Source: Clostridia bacterium (GTDB lineage Bacteria > Bacillota > Clostridia > TANB77 > CAG-508). Taken from it: DNA of 64,000 bases. The stretch lies in NCBI GenBank assembly GCA_017517685.1, contig JAFWYK010000010.1, positions 256,499 to 320,498 of the forward strand, read 5' to 3'. The notes beneath the pieces are model-generated. The model ran no database searches and was not told where the DNA came from. It was given only the letters and a program-made list of their open reading frames with translations. Positions 34,635-43,788 of the stretch are shown here, piece after piece; within the stretch, counting starts at the first letter, position 1; each line of letters opens with the position of its first letter. Both the position numbers and the translations under genes were made by a program.

Positions 34635-35300
34635 ATGAAAATACTTGCTGTTGATACATCAAGTGCAATATGTAGTGTAGCACTTTTAGAAAATGATATT
34701 ATAGTAGATGAAATAAATTTAGATAATGGAAGAACACATTCAGAAAATTTAATGCCGCTTGTTGATGAAATAATATCAAGAAATAATATAAAAATAAAAG
34801 ATATAGAATTTATCGCATGCTGTGTTGGACCAGGATCGTTTACTGGAATTAGAATTGGTGTTTCAAGTATAAAAGCTATCGCAGAAGTGTTAAATGTAAA
34901 ACTTGCATCTGTTACTTCTTTAGAAACTTTGGCAGCAAATGTAAATGATGCTAAAACAATAGTATCTTTAATTGATGCTAGAAATAATCAAGTATATTGT
35001 GGAATATTTGATGAGAATTATGATTTAAAAGAAGAGGCTTTAGCAGATGATATTAATGAAGCAATTTCTCATATTAAAAAATATGAAGATGTTGTAATTA
35101 CAGGAAATGCTATAGAAGTTCATAAAGATTTATTAATAAATGAAATTGAAAATGTAAGATTTTCAGAAGAAAATAGGCAACTTGCAAAAAACGTTGGAAA
35201 AATAGGGCTAAAAAAATTAAATGAAAATAAAATTGAAGATGCAGATACTATTATTCCAATTTACTTAAGAAAATCACAAGCAGAGAGATTAAAAAAATAA
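34635..35300 (+). CDS. tsaB: tRNA t6A biosynthesis scaffold TsaB
   Basis: ASKHA-fold partner of TsaD. It begins MKILAVDTSSAICSVALLEN, then GRTHSENLMPLVDEI and CVGPGSFTGIRIGVSSIKA near residue 65, all diagnostic. It is 221 residues. GGAGG precedes the ATG, and the gene follows tsaE by 18 bp. Confidence 0.96.
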   Translation: MKILAVDTSSAICSVALLENDIIVDEINLDNGRTHSENLMPLVDEIISRNNIKIKDIEFIACCVGPGSFTGIRIGVSSIKAIAEVLNVKLASVTSLETLAANVNDAKTIVSLIDARNNQVYCGIFDENYDLKEEALADDINEAISHIKKYEDVVITGNAIEVHKDLLINEIENVRFSEENRQLAKNVGKIGLKKLNENKIEDADTIIPIYLRKSQAERLKK

Positions 35301-35312
35301 AGGATTAGTTAT

Positions 35313-35750
35313 ATGATAATTATTGAAAAAATGACTTTATCAGATTATGAATTAATCAAAGATTGTTTGACTGAAGAATTTGATGAGTTTTGGAAACCAA
35401 GTATATTAAAAAGTGAACTTGAAAATGAGTTATCAAGATATATTGTTGCAAAAGATGGTGGAGAAATTGTAGGATTTGCTGGAGTAATAATATTACCTGA
35501 TGATGCTGAAATAACTAATATAGTTACTAAAAAAACTATGAGAAAAAAAGGTATAGGAAAATTACTTTTAGCCAAACTAATAGAGATTACAAAACAAGAA
35601 AATAAAGATGAAATTAGTTTAGAAGTAAATGAAATTAATGAACCTGCAATAAGCTTATATTCAAGCTTTGGATTTGAAATTGTAGGTAGAAGAAAAAAAT
35701 ATTATAATCGTTTAAATGATGCAATTATTATGACAAAAAAATTAGTTTAA
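35313..35750 (+). CDS. rimI: Ribosomal protein N-acetyltransferase RimI
   Basis: GNAT-fold acetyltransferase that in the family acetylates the N-terminus of bS18. The acetyl-CoA loop MRKKGIGKLLLAKLI is near residue 76, and EVNEINEPAISLYSSFGFEIVGRRKKYY near 107 is the typical RimI C-terminal motif. It is 145 residues and lies 12 bp after tsaB, the usual neighbour. Confidence 0.93.
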   Translation: MIIIEKMTLSDYELIKDCLTEEFDEFWKPSILKSELENELSRYIVAKDGGEIVGFAGVIILPDDAEITNIVTKKTMRKKGIGKLLLAKLIEITKQENKDEISLEVNEINEPAISLYSSFGFEIVGRRKKYYNRLNDAIIMTKKLV

Positions 35751-35788
35751 AAATTGTGTAAATTAATGTAATTTTTTGTAAATAATAA

Positions 35789-35817
35789 TTGCATTATTTT
35801 TTTGTTTAGTATACAAT
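35789..35817 (+). promoter_or_regulatory. Promoter of the Lon-like protease gene
   Basis: TTGCAT (35789-35794), 17-nt spacer, TACAAT (35812-35817). No heat-shock CIRCE-like repeat is seen. Confidence 0.65.
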
Positions 35818-35853
35818 TTACTATATAACAAAAGATGCGGAGGAAGGATACTA

Positions 35854-38256
35854 ATGAGAAGAAGAAACGAACTATTACCAAAGGATTTAAAAGACGTTTG
35901 TAACCCTAATTTGTTTAAATTTGAGACTACAAAAGAACTTGTTGATACAAGTGATTTAATATATGGTCAAGAAAGAGGAATTAAGGCTTTACAATTTGGT
36001 ACAGAGATAGATATTAAAGGGTATAATATGTATCTTGAAGGTCCTTCTGGTGTAGGAAAAACAATGTATACTAAAAAGTTTTTGGATAAAAAAGCTGAAA
36101 AAGAAAAAGTTCCAAATGATTGGGTATATATTTACAATTTCGAAAATCCAAATGAACCAGTAGCAATCTCTTTCCCTGCAGGACAAGGAAAAGTTTTTGC
36201 AACTACAATGGAAAATTTCGTTAAAGATGTTAGAAGAGATATCAAAAAGACATTTAATAACGACGATTTTGAAAAAGAAAAACAATTAATAAAAGCAGAA
36301 TTTGAAGAAAAAAGAGAAACTCTTTTATCAAAATTAAATCAAAAAACTTTGATTCAAGGATTTCAAGTTAAATCAACAGAAAATGGTGTTTATATGATGC
36401 CAGTATTAGATGGTAAAACATTAGCAGAAGATGAGTTCGATGAACTTGATGAATCAATAAAAAAAGAGTTTGAAGAAAGATCTGCATTAGTTCAAGAGCA
36501 AATTTTCCAAGCATTAGGTGAAATTAAATTAATTGAAAGAGAAGCTGAAAAAAGAATTGATGAATGGCAATCAAATATTGCATTAATGACAATTAACGTT
36601 CATGTAAATTCAATTAAAGCTAATTATAAAAGAAATAAAAAAGTTGGAACATATCTTGATAATGTAAAAAAAGATATATTAAAAAATATAAGTTGCTTCT
36701 TAGCACCGGATCCAGATCCAAAATCTACTACTCCAGTGCCAGTACAACAATTACAAAAACCAGAACTAAAAGAACCATGGCTTAACTATAGAGTTAACTT
36801 GTTTATTGATAATAGTAAATTAGAAGGTGCACCAGTTATAATGGATACTAATTATTCATACTATAACATTTTTGGTGGACTAGAATACGAAAATCAATAT
36901 GGATCTTTAAAAACTGATTATATGATGATTAAACCTGGTTTATTGCATCAAGCAAATGGTGGTTATGTAATATTCCAAGCAAAAGATATATTATCAAATC
37001 CGCTTTGTTATGAAGCTCTTAAAAAAGCATTAAAAATTAAAGAATTATCTATAGAGAATGCTACAGAACAAAGAGCAGGAATGCTTTTATTAGCATTAAA
37101 ACCAGAACCTATTCCACTTGATTTAAAAGTAATATTAATTGGTAATTCAAATATATATCATACACTTTTATCAATGGATGATGATTTTAGAAAATTATTT
37201 AAAATAAAAGTAGAATTTGAAGAAGATGCACCAAAAACAGAAGAGAATATTGAAAGATTAAGTAACTTCGTTAGAAGTTTCTGTGCACAAGAATGTCTAC
37301 TAGATTTAGATAAAGACGCTATGGCTAGAATAGTTGAAATAACATCAAAAATAGCTGGGGATAAAGAAAAATTATCAACACAATTTAGTGAAATTGGTGA
37401 AATATTAGGCGAAGCTTCAGTTTGGGCGAAAAAAGATAAACAAAAAATAATTACAAGAGATTATATTCAAAAAGCTCTTGATGAACGTATCGAAAGAATT
37501 AAAAAATATGATACTAGATATTTACAAATGATTAAAGAAGAAGCTCTTTTAATCGATACAGAAGGGTTTGTTACTGGACAAATTAATGGTTTAACAGTAA
37601 TTAAAATTGGTGATTACTCATTTGGAAAACCTGCTAGAATAACAGCAAGTACTTATATGGGTAAAGAAGGAATCGTAAATATTGAAAGAGAAATTGAAAT
37701 GTCTGGTTCATCACATTCAAAAGGTGTGCTTATTTTAACTGGATATTTAGGGGAACAATTTGCTCAAGATATTCCACTTTCATTAACAGCTAATCTATGT
37801 TTTGAACAATTATATGGTGGAGTAGATGGAGATAGTGCTTCAAGTACAGAAGCATATGCACTTTTATCTAGTTTATCAGGAATTCCAATAAATCAATCTA
37901 TTGCAGTTACAGGATCAGTAAACCAAAAAGGATTTATACAACCAATAGGTGGTGTAAATGAAAAAATTGAAGGATTCTATCAAATTTGTAAATTAAGAGG
38001 ATTTAATGGAGAACAAGGTGTAATTATTCCTAAACAAAATGTTAGAAACTTACATTTAAGTGATGAAATAATTGATGCTGTTAAAAAAGGAAAATTCCAT
38101 GTATATTCAGTATCTACAATCGATGAAGGTATTGAAATATTAACTGGAGTACCAGCTGGTCAAAAAGATAAGAATGGTAAATTCCCACTTGGAACAATTA
38201 ATTATTTAGCTCAAGAGAAGTTAAAGAAATTTGCAAAACAAAGTGAAACAAAATAA
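35854..38256 (+). CDS. Lon-family ATP-dependent protease (LonB/AAA_32-like)
   Basis: The 800-residue soluble protein has an N-terminal AAA region with Walker A EGPSGVGKTMYTKK (about 62-75), a long helical insertion (about 115-240) and a second ATPase portion with GGYVIFQAKDIL. The C-terminal Lon protease domain has the catalytic Ser in GGVDGDSASSTEAYALLSSL and the Lys in GGVNEKIEGFYQ. This is the cytosolic AAA_32/LonB-type architecture of Clostridia and proteobacterial YcbZ-like proteins, not classic LonA. It has its own promoter and terminator. It presumably degrades damaged proteins. Confidence 0.92.
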   Translation: MRRRNELLPKDLKDVCNPNLFKFETTKELVDTSDLIYGQERGIKALQFGTEIDIKGYNMYLEGPSGVGKTMYTKKFLDKKAEKEKVPNDWVYIYNFENPNEPVAISFPAGQGKVFATTMENFVKDVRRDIKKTFNNDDFEKEKQLIKAEFEEKRETLLSKLNQKTLIQGFQVKSTENGVYMMPVLDGKTLAEDEFDELDESIKKEFEERSALVQEQIFQALGEIKLIEREAEKRIDEWQSNIALMTINVHVNSIKANYKRNKKVGTYLDNVKKDILKNISCFLAPDPDPKSTTPVPVQQLQKPELKEPWLNYRVNLFIDNSKLEGAPVIMDTNYSYYNIFGGLEYENQYGSLKTDYMMIKPGLLHQANGGYVIFQAKDILSNPLCYEALKKALKIKELSIENATEQRAGMLLLALKPEPIPLDLKVILIGNSNIYHTLLSMDDDFRKLFKIKVEFEEDAPKTEENIERLSNFVRSFCAQECLLDLDKDAMARIVEITSKIAGDKEKLSTQFSEIGEILGEASVWAKKDKQKIITRDYIQKALDERIERIKKYDTRYLQMIKEEALLIDTEGFVTGQINGLTVIKIGDYSFGKPARITASTYMGKEGIVNIEREIEMSGSSHSKGVLILTGYLGEQFAQDIPLSLTANLCFEQLYGGVDGDSASSTEAYALLSSLSGIPINQSIAVTGSVNQKGFIQPIGGVNEKIEGFYQICKLRGFNGEQGVIIPKQNVRNLHLSDEIIDAVKKGKFHVYSVSTIDEGIEILTGVPAGQKDKNGKFPLGTINYLAQEKLKKFAKQSETK

Positions 38257-38262
38257 ATATAG

Positions 38263-38296
38263 AAGCGCTGCACAAATTTTGTGTAGCGTTTTTTTT
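38263..38296 (+). terminator. Terminator after the Lon-like gene
   Basis: AAGCGCTgCACAA / TTGTGtAGCGTT with a long T-run. Confidence 0.85.
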
Positions 38297-38303
38297 ACAA
38301 AAC

Positions 38304-38354
38304 AAAAAACACTAATGTGTAGCCCGCAGTTGCAAGCTTACATTAGTGTTTTTT
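38304..38354. terminator. Bidirectional terminator at the end of cassette D
   Basis: AAAAAACACTAATGT (38304-38318) pairs with ACATTAGTGTTTTTT (38340-38354), A/T-runs on both sides, with a GC-richer loop. Confidence 0.85.
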
Positions 38355-38370
38355 AGGTTCATATGCGTTC

Positions 38371-39438
38371 TCAAAACAAAAACTTGGTGTTCTCCTTGAT
38401 TCTGTCGGAGAGCTTGTCCCAATTTTCTCTAAGAGCACCAATAACATCTTCAAGAGTTTGATGCATCTTTTCGTAATAGGGATGAGTTCGCCAGTTCCAG
38501 GACTCGTCAGTGATATTTACTTCCTCGGCGATGAGCTGACGCACATACTGTCTCGGAATATAAATTTTGTCGGTCTGGAGAATCTTCCACCTTTCGGGGT
38601 CAGGAGTACGAACTAAGAGATAGGAACTCGCTTTGTAGTCTTTGAGGTCATAAAGCGAAATCTCGTCGAACGTAAAACCAGAGATATCTTCGATGGCTTC
38701 AGAAGTCAAAGAAGACGGTGCAACGTGTACGTGGGAATGAACGAGGGAGTCTTTTGCTTTGCCAGCACCAGAAGAGCCACTGCCATTTTCCCAAACAAGG
38801 AAGCTTTCAGCTTCAGGATACGCGAGAGTCAAGATTTCGATAACATCAGCTAAGACATCATTGAATTCAGACAAAACCTCGTGATCGAGTTCGCCGTTAG
38901 ACATTACATGTTTGAACGGGATAATGAGCAAATAACCTTTGATGAACTGGCCTACCGTAGGAATAACGAAAAAGTTTTTACTGCGGTAAAGGGTTCTCTC
39001 ATTACTTTCTACGCTTTCTGTGTCACCCTGAAGGTACTTGCAGTAAGCGCAGTCACGCACGGATGGGCCCTCAGTTCCTCCTTTGGAAGTATTGGATTTG
39101 TGGTCGCCAACGTCAGAATTGGTATCTTTGGCAATTTTTTCAAACTGCTTGATGATATCATCGTGGTCGGTTACACAAATTGTATACTTATAGGGTGAAC
39201 CTTGAGCGTGGTCGGACACGATGTTAATCGTGTATGCGTCTGTGGGCAAAATACCCGAGTAGTCTGTTGCAGAAAACATGATGCTACGGTTGAACCGAAA
39301 TGCTTTAGTGATTGCTTCGTCAGTTACGACGTCGCCAAGAGGAATGGTAACCATACCCTTGAACTGAAGCGCTTCGAGAACAACGTTTACATGCTCTGGC
39401 AAGCCAGTTACTGCAAACAAGTTCCGTGTCTTTCTCAT
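38371..39438 (-). CDS. GC-rich cassette D: HIT-domain protein with extra N- and C-terminal domains
   Basis: The central part (about residues 125-245) is a HIT/GalT-like fold. It has CAYCKYLQ near the start, FFVIPTVGQFIKGYLLIIPFKH and the histidine triad in HSHVHVAPSS, so nucleotide or dinucleotide hydrolysis is likely. About 120 residues before and 110 after it match no family I recognise. The start at 39438 (MRKTRNL) is 9 nt from AAAGG; the ATG at 39447 abuts that site. One counted line (38701-38760) has 28 of 60 G+C, above the host level. It is monocistronic with its own promoter and terminator. Confidence 0.82.
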   Translation of the reverse strand: MRKTRNLFAVTGLPEHVNVVLEALQFKGMVTIPLGDVVTDEAITKAFRFNRSIMFSATDYSGILPTDAYTINIVSDHAQGSPYKYTICVTDHDDIIKQFEKIAKDTNSDVGDHKSNTSKGGTEGPSVRDCAYCKYLQGDTESVESNERTLYRSKNFFVIPTVGQFIKGYLLIIPFKHVMSNGELDHEVLSEFNDVLADVIEILTLAYPEAESFLVWENGSGSSGAGKAKDSLVHSHVHVAPSSLTSEAIEDISGFTFDEISLYDLKDYKASSYLLVRTPDPERWKILQTDKIYIPRQYVRQLIAEEVNITDESWNWRTHPYYEKMHQTLEDVIGALRENWDKLSDRIKENTKFLF

Positions 39439-39470
39439 GCATATCATCCTTTCTAAAATTTTCTAGAATT

Positions 39471-39499
39471 ATAATAATACGATTACTTTGTTTTTGCAA
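39471..39499 (-). promoter_or_regulatory. Promoter of cassette D
   Basis: Minus strand: TTGCAA (39494-39499), 17-nt spacer, TATTAT (39471-39476). Confidence 0.6.
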
Positions 39500-39610
39500 G
39501 GGTAAAAATAAAAAAAGTAAAAAATTTGTCAAAAATATTATAATTAAATTGAAGAATGTATAAAAGTGTGATATAAAAAATGTAGATTCTAAAATGAAAG
39601 GACAAATGAG

Positions 39611-41026
39611 ATGAAAATTGAATTAATCGGTGGATGCTCTGAGAGCGAATTAGAAGGAAGAATTAAAAAGGTTGCAGCTGCAGGAAAACTTTCAAGATTT
39701 CCAGGAAATGTATTTGAGGTTATTGATAGTTGTGATGATTACGAAAGTAATTTAAAATTAGTTAAAAGAATAATAAAAATGGGACATAAATCAATTATAG
39801 AACATGATTATTTAGTATTTGCTTTAAATGATGTTACACCAATAGTTGAACAAACAATAATTGGATATAGATTAACTTCATTTACAATTAAATCTAGAAG
39901 AGAAGTAGATTTTAGAACAGCAGGATTCTATGTACCAGAATTTAGAAATAAAGATGGAGAAATCCATGAAAATAATGAAGAATTAAAAGAAAAATTTGTT
40001 AAACATAGCAAAATGTTATTTAATACATATGGAGATATTGTTGATGGTGGAGTAAATGTTGAAGATGCAAGATTTATACTTCCATATTGTTTCCATAGCA
40101 ATATTATAATGGGATTAAATGCAAGAGAACTTGAAAAAATGATTGTTGCGTTTAGATTTGGACCATTAAGTAAAATTGCAAAACTTAAAGAATTAGGAAA
40201 AAAATTATATGCAATTTGTAAAGAGAGTGTTCCATATTTAGTTTCTACAATTAAAGATGTAGAATTAAATGACGGAAGTCAATTTGAATATTTAGAATCA
40301 ATGGCTGAAAGACCAGAAATAAAAATTGCCGATAAAGCAAAATTAATTAGTTATACACCAAATGCTGATGATGTTGTTTTAGAAAGTTCAATTATGTATC
40401 ATTATCAATGCTCTAATGAACAAGCTAAAAAAATATTAAGTGATATGGTTAAAAAAGATAAAGATGCAAAAACAAAGTTAATGCAAAATATTCTTCATAA
40501 AGAAGAAGGAAGAGAATTAGAACAAGTATCTTTCAGTTTCCAAATTCCAATTTCTTTATCAATATTAACACACTTAACAAGACATAGAATGCATGCTCTA
40601 TTAGTTCCAGAATTTACTCCAATGTGGGATTTAAATAATTATGTAACACCAGAAAAAATTAAAGCATCATTTAATGATATATATCAAGCGGCTGTTAAGA
40701 AAAATATTGAAGTATATGAAGAATTTAAAGCAGCAGGAGTTATGGAACAAGATTTAATTTACTTCTATATTGGTGCTCAAATGGTTAATGTAATAACAAC
40801 AATGAATGCAAGAAATACTCAATGGGTATGTAGATTACGTTGTTGTAATAAAGCTCAATGGCAAATTAGATTTATTGCTAAAGAGATGGCTAAACAAGTT
40901 AAAGAAGTTGCACCATTAATTGGTGAAGGATTAGGTCCTACATGTATGACAGATAGATATTGTGGTGAAGGAAGAGAATGTTGTGGATTAATAGATTCTC
41001 TTATAGAAGCTGATAATAAAAAATAA
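39611..41026 (+). CDS. thyX: FAD-dependent thymidylate synthase, tandem-domain ThyX
   Basis: ThyX makes dTMP from dUMP with FAD and methylene-tetrahydrofolate. The 471-residue protein is about twice a single ThyX. Each half shows ThyX-like features: GHKSIIEHDYLVFAL, then GYRLTSFTIKSRREVDF in the first, and LTHLTRHRMHALLVPEFTP followed by NARNTQWVCRLRCCNKAQWQ in the second. A Cys-rich end (CGEGRECCG) follows. Neither half has the exact RHRxxSxNE consensus, so active-site residues may be shared between halves. fhs elsewhere in the window supplies one-carbon folate. thyA is not seen here. Confidence 0.88.
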   Translation: MKIELIGGCSESELEGRIKKVAAAGKLSRFPGNVFEVIDSCDDYESNLKLVKRIIKMGHKSIIEHDYLVFALNDVTPIVEQTIIGYRLTSFTIKSRREVDFRTAGFYVPEFRNKDGEIHENNEELKEKFVKHSKMLFNTYGDIVDGGVNVEDARFILPYCFHSNIIMGLNARELEKMIVAFRFGPLSKIAKLKELGKKLYAICKESVPYLVSTIKDVELNDGSQFEYLESMAERPEIKIADKAKLISYTPNADDVVLESSIMYHYQCSNEQAKKILSDMVKKDKDAKTKLMQNILHKEEGRELEQVSFSFQIPISLSILTHLTRHRMHALLVPEFTPMWDLNNYVTPEKIKASFNDIYQAAVKKNIEVYEEFKAAGVMEQDLIYFYIGAQMVNVITTMNARNTQWVCRLRCCNKAQWQIRFIAKEMAKQVKEVAPLIGEGLGPTCMTDRYCGEGRECCGLIDSLIEADNKK

Positions 41027-41035
41027 ATTTGAATT

Positions 41036-41066
41036 AAAAGCAGGATAAGAGATTATTCTGCTTTTT
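41036..41066 (+). terminator. Terminator after thyX
   Basis: AAAAGCAGGATAA / TTATtCTGCTTTTT with a T-run. It ends about 18 bp before the next start. Confidence 0.75.
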
Positions 41067-41084
41067 AAGTAGAGAGGTAAAGAT

Positions 41085-41969
41085 ATGATAGATTTGCATA
41101 CACATACAAATCATTCTGATGGAACAGATAGTGTTGAAGAATTATTGTTAAATGCAGAAAAAAAGAAATTAGAAATTATTTCAATTACTGATCACGACTC
41201 TGTGGATGCTTATTATGAATTAGAAAATAATCCTAATTTAAGAAAATTATTTTCAGGAAAGATTCTTCCTGGATGTGAAATGAAAACTCATTATAAGAAG
41301 GTACCGATAGAAGTACTGGCATATGGAATTGATTATAAGAAACTAAATATTCATAAAGCTGATATAGATAAAATGCAAATAGATGTATTGGAAAAATATA
41401 AAGTAATTTGTGATGAATTAGGACTAAAATATGATAAAGAAGAATTATATGTAGATAAGAATAATCCTAAAAAACAATGGGCATCGTTTTCTTTAGCAAA
41501 TGAATTATTGAAATATGAAGAAAATAAAGAAATTATAAAAGAAATTGGAGATTTTATTCCTACAACGTTTTATAGAGTTCATCAAAGTAATATAAATAGT
41601 CCCTTTTATTATGATGAAACAGTTGCGTCAATTGATTTAAACGAAACAATAAAAAGAATTCATGAAGCTGGTGGCTTAGCGTTTTTAGCCCATGGTTTTG
41701 TTTATCCATATGAAAATAAGATAGAGGTTCTTGATGAAATATTAAAAACTACGGAAATTGATGGTTTAGAATGTGTGTATACATTATTTTCGAAAGAAGA
41801 GACAAAAATTGCGTTTGATTTATGCAAAAAATATAATAAATATTTTTCTGGTGGAAGTGATTATCATGCAAAGAATAAACCAACGGTAGAACTTGGTATA
41901 GGAGAGTCAAATATTATAGTAACTAAAGATATAATTAAAGAATGGCTTGATGAATCGAAACTTATGTAA
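41085..41969 (+). CDS. PHP-domain phosphoesterase
   Basis: PHP metallo-phosphoesterases bind two or three metals. Metal-binding motifs HTHTNHSDGT (residues 4-13), ITDHDSVDAY (about 36-45), a later GCEMKTH, LAHGFVYPY near 200 and GGSDYHAKNK near 265 are all visible. The 294-residue length matches the YciV/TrpH-like group, some of which are RNase AM-type 5'-3' exonucleases, although substrate cannot be read from sequence. It has a GAGAGG site. Confidence 0.88.
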   Translation: MIDLHTHTNHSDGTDSVEELLLNAEKKKLEIISITDHDSVDAYYELENNPNLRKLFSGKILPGCEMKTHYKKVPIEVLAYGIDYKKLNIHKADIDKMQIDVLEKYKVICDELGLKYDKEELYVDKNNPKKQWASFSLANELLKYEENKEIIKEIGDFIPTTFYRVHQSNINSPFYYDETVASIDLNETIKRIHEAGGLAFLAHGFVYPYENKIEVLDEILKTTEIDGLECVYTLFSKEETKIAFDLCKKYNKYFSGGSDYHAKNKPTVELGIGESNIIVTKDIIKEWLDESKLM

Positions 41970-42025
41970 CACTACTAAAATGAATGTTTTTAAGGTTATA
42001 TTGATAAATTGTGGAAAATATAAAT

Positions 42026-42064
42026 AAAAAACAAGGTTGTTTGTGGAAAACTACCTTGTTTTTT
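42026..42064. terminator. Bidirectional terminator between the PHP gene and tRNA-Asn
   Basis: AAAAAACAAGGT pairs with ACCTTGTTTTTT, with A/T-runs on both strands. It abuts the tRNA 3' end. Confidence 0.88.
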
Positions 42065-42139
42065 GGCTCCTCTTGTTGGACTCGAACCAACGACCTATCG
42101 GTTAACAGCCGAGCGCTCTACCAACTGAGCTAAAGAGGA
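42064..42139 (-). tRNA. tRNA-Asn(GUU)
   Basis: Minus-strand cloverleaf with acceptor TCCTCTT/AAGAGGA, anticodon loop CTGTTAA (anticodon GTT), T-arm with GGTTCGAGTCC and an encoded CCA. It is alone, with its own promoter. Confidence 0.97.
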
Positions 42140-42160
42140 ATATTTAAATTCGATAAATGA

Positions 42161-42189
42161 ATTATATATTAACGATATTATAAATGCAA
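42161..42189 (-). promoter_or_regulatory. Promoter of tRNA-Asn
   Basis: Minus strand: TTGCAT (42184-42189), 17-nt spacer, TATAAT (42161-42166). Confidence 0.7.
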
Positions 42190-42329
42190 TAGTATATATT
42201 AAAAAAAATAAAAAAATATATAAAAAAATTTTACAAACTTCATTTTTCTTTAAATTTCTTTAGAAATCTCTTTATTTCTTATATAATCTATGATATAATT
42301 TATAATCATTAATTAGGAGAAAAGTTACA

Positions 42330-43085
42330 TTGAGAAAGTTTTTTGTAAATTCAAATCAAATAAATGATAATCAAATAATAATAGTCGGTGAAGATGTTAA
42401 TCATATAAAAAATGTTTTAAGATTAGCTATCGGAGAAAAAATTAAGATTTGTGATAAAGACTTAAGCAAAAATTATGTAAGTACAATTGATGAAGTTACA
42501 AATCAAGAAGTTAGATGTACTATCGTTGAAGAAGTTGAAGGTGAAGCAGAAGGAAATGTAGAACTTCATATATATCAAGGACTTCCAAAGGCTGATAAGA
42601 TGGAACTAATTCTTCAAAAAGGTACAGAACTTGGTGTAACAAGATTTATCCCAGTTGCATTAAAAAGATGTATTGTTAAACTAGATGGTAAGGATGCTTT
42701 AAAAAAGATTGATAGATGGCAAAAGATTACAGAAGTTGCATCAAAACAATCTGGTAGAGATATAGTACCAGAAGTAGCAAATATAGCAACAATTAATGAT
42801 ATATGTTGTAGTATAAAAGATTTTGATTTAGTTATGCTAGCATATGAATTAGAAGAAAATAATTATATAAAATCAGAATTATTAAAAATAAAGGGAACAA
42901 AAGAAAACTATAAAATTGCTATTGTTATTGGTCCAGAAGGTGGTATTGATGAAGGCGAAGCTATAAAATTAAAAGAAGCTGGAGCAAAGGTAGTAAGTCT
43001 TGGAAAAAGAATTTTAAGAACAGAAACAGTAGCACTTCAAGTTTCTTCTATAGTTATGTATGAATTAGAAAATGGAGGAAATTAG
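42330..43085 (+). CDS. rsmE: 16S rRNA (uracil1498-N3)-methyltransferase RsmE
   Basis: SPOUT methyltransferase acting on U1498. It begins at TTG (MRKFFV) after AGGAG. Motifs are KADKMELILQKGTELGV near 85, VIGPEGGIDEGEA near 198 and LGKRILRTETVAL near 222, which form the knotted SAM site. The length of 251 residues is normal. prmA, its usual neighbour, is absent; a membrane protein follows after 2 bp. Confidence 0.95.
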   Translation: MRKFFVNSNQINDNQIIIVGEDVNHIKNVLRLAIGEKIKICDKDLSKNYVSTIDEVTNQEVRCTIVEEVEGEAEGNVELHIYQGLPKADKMELILQKGTELGVTRFIPVALKRCIVKLDGKDALKKIDRWQKITEVASKQSGRDIVPEVANIATINDICCSIKDFDLVMLAYELEENNYIKSELLKIKGTKENYKIAIVIGPEGGIDEGEAIKLKEAGAKVVSLGKRILRTETVALQVSSIVMYELENGGN

Positions 43086-43087
43086 TA

Positions 43088-43768
43088 TTGGAAAAAGCAA
43101 GACTAATGCAACTCGAGATAGAAGAAAAAAGAAAACTACCAAAGAATGTAAAAGATGAAATAGTAGTAAAGATTTTTCATACATTGATAGTTGCAATTAT
43201 AATAGTATTATATTTTTTGACTGTTAACTTATTCTACTATAATTTTGAAGCTGCGCAATTTGAAGTTTTTATGAAGTATTATGCTTTAATAATTATTGTA
43301 GCAACAGTGGTTATGTTTGAAGTGGGATATAGAAAAGATAGTATTAAGTTTGCTGTTATTGGCGTTGAATTGTTAGCTTGTGGAATTCTTTCTTTATACA
43401 TTCCATATATATTCTTACACACAACAAAAGCATTAAGATTATCTATAATGATTTTACCAATTCCAGTTCTTTTATATTATTTGTTTAAGTCATTGTTTAT
43501 TTATAAGAAAGATAAATTTCATTATCAAAATAATTTAAGTGATATTAAAGAATTAGTAAAAGATACTGAAAAGAAAAGTTATTTAGAAGAAGAAAGTTCT
43601 AAATCATATAGAGCGAAAATGCAAGAAGAAGAGGAAATAAGGAAAGTTATTATTAGTGAACAAAAACTAAGAAGAAAGAAAAAGCAAATGGAACTTGAAA
43701 AACAAGCACTAGTTCAAAAGAATAAAGGTAAAAATAATAAAAATAAAAACAATAAAAAGAAAAAATAA
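43088..43768 (+). CDS. Hypothetical membrane protein with Lys/Asn-rich tail
   Basis: It starts at TTG after GGAGG and lies 2 bp after rsmE. The 226-residue protein has four hydrophobic segments (about 31-50, 62-80, 85-106 and 112-132) and a long charged cytoplasmic C-terminus ending in a low-complexity run of Lys, Asn and Gly. No motif is recognised. Such basic tails can bind nucleic acid or acidic lipid, which is conjecture here. Confidence 0.68.
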   Translation: MEKARLMQLEIEEKRKLPKNVKDEIVVKIFHTLIVAIIIVLYFLTVNLFYYNFEAAQFEVFMKYYALIIIVATVVMFEVGYRKDSIKFAVIGVELLACGILSLYIPYIFLHTTKALRLSIMILPIPVLLYYLFKSLFIYKKDKFHYQNNLSDIKELVKDTEKKSYLEEESSKSYRAKMQEEEEIRKVIISEQKLRRKKKQMELEKQALVQKNKGKNNKNKNNKKKK

Positions 43769-43788
43769 ATTAAAAGGAGAAAAAAGTT

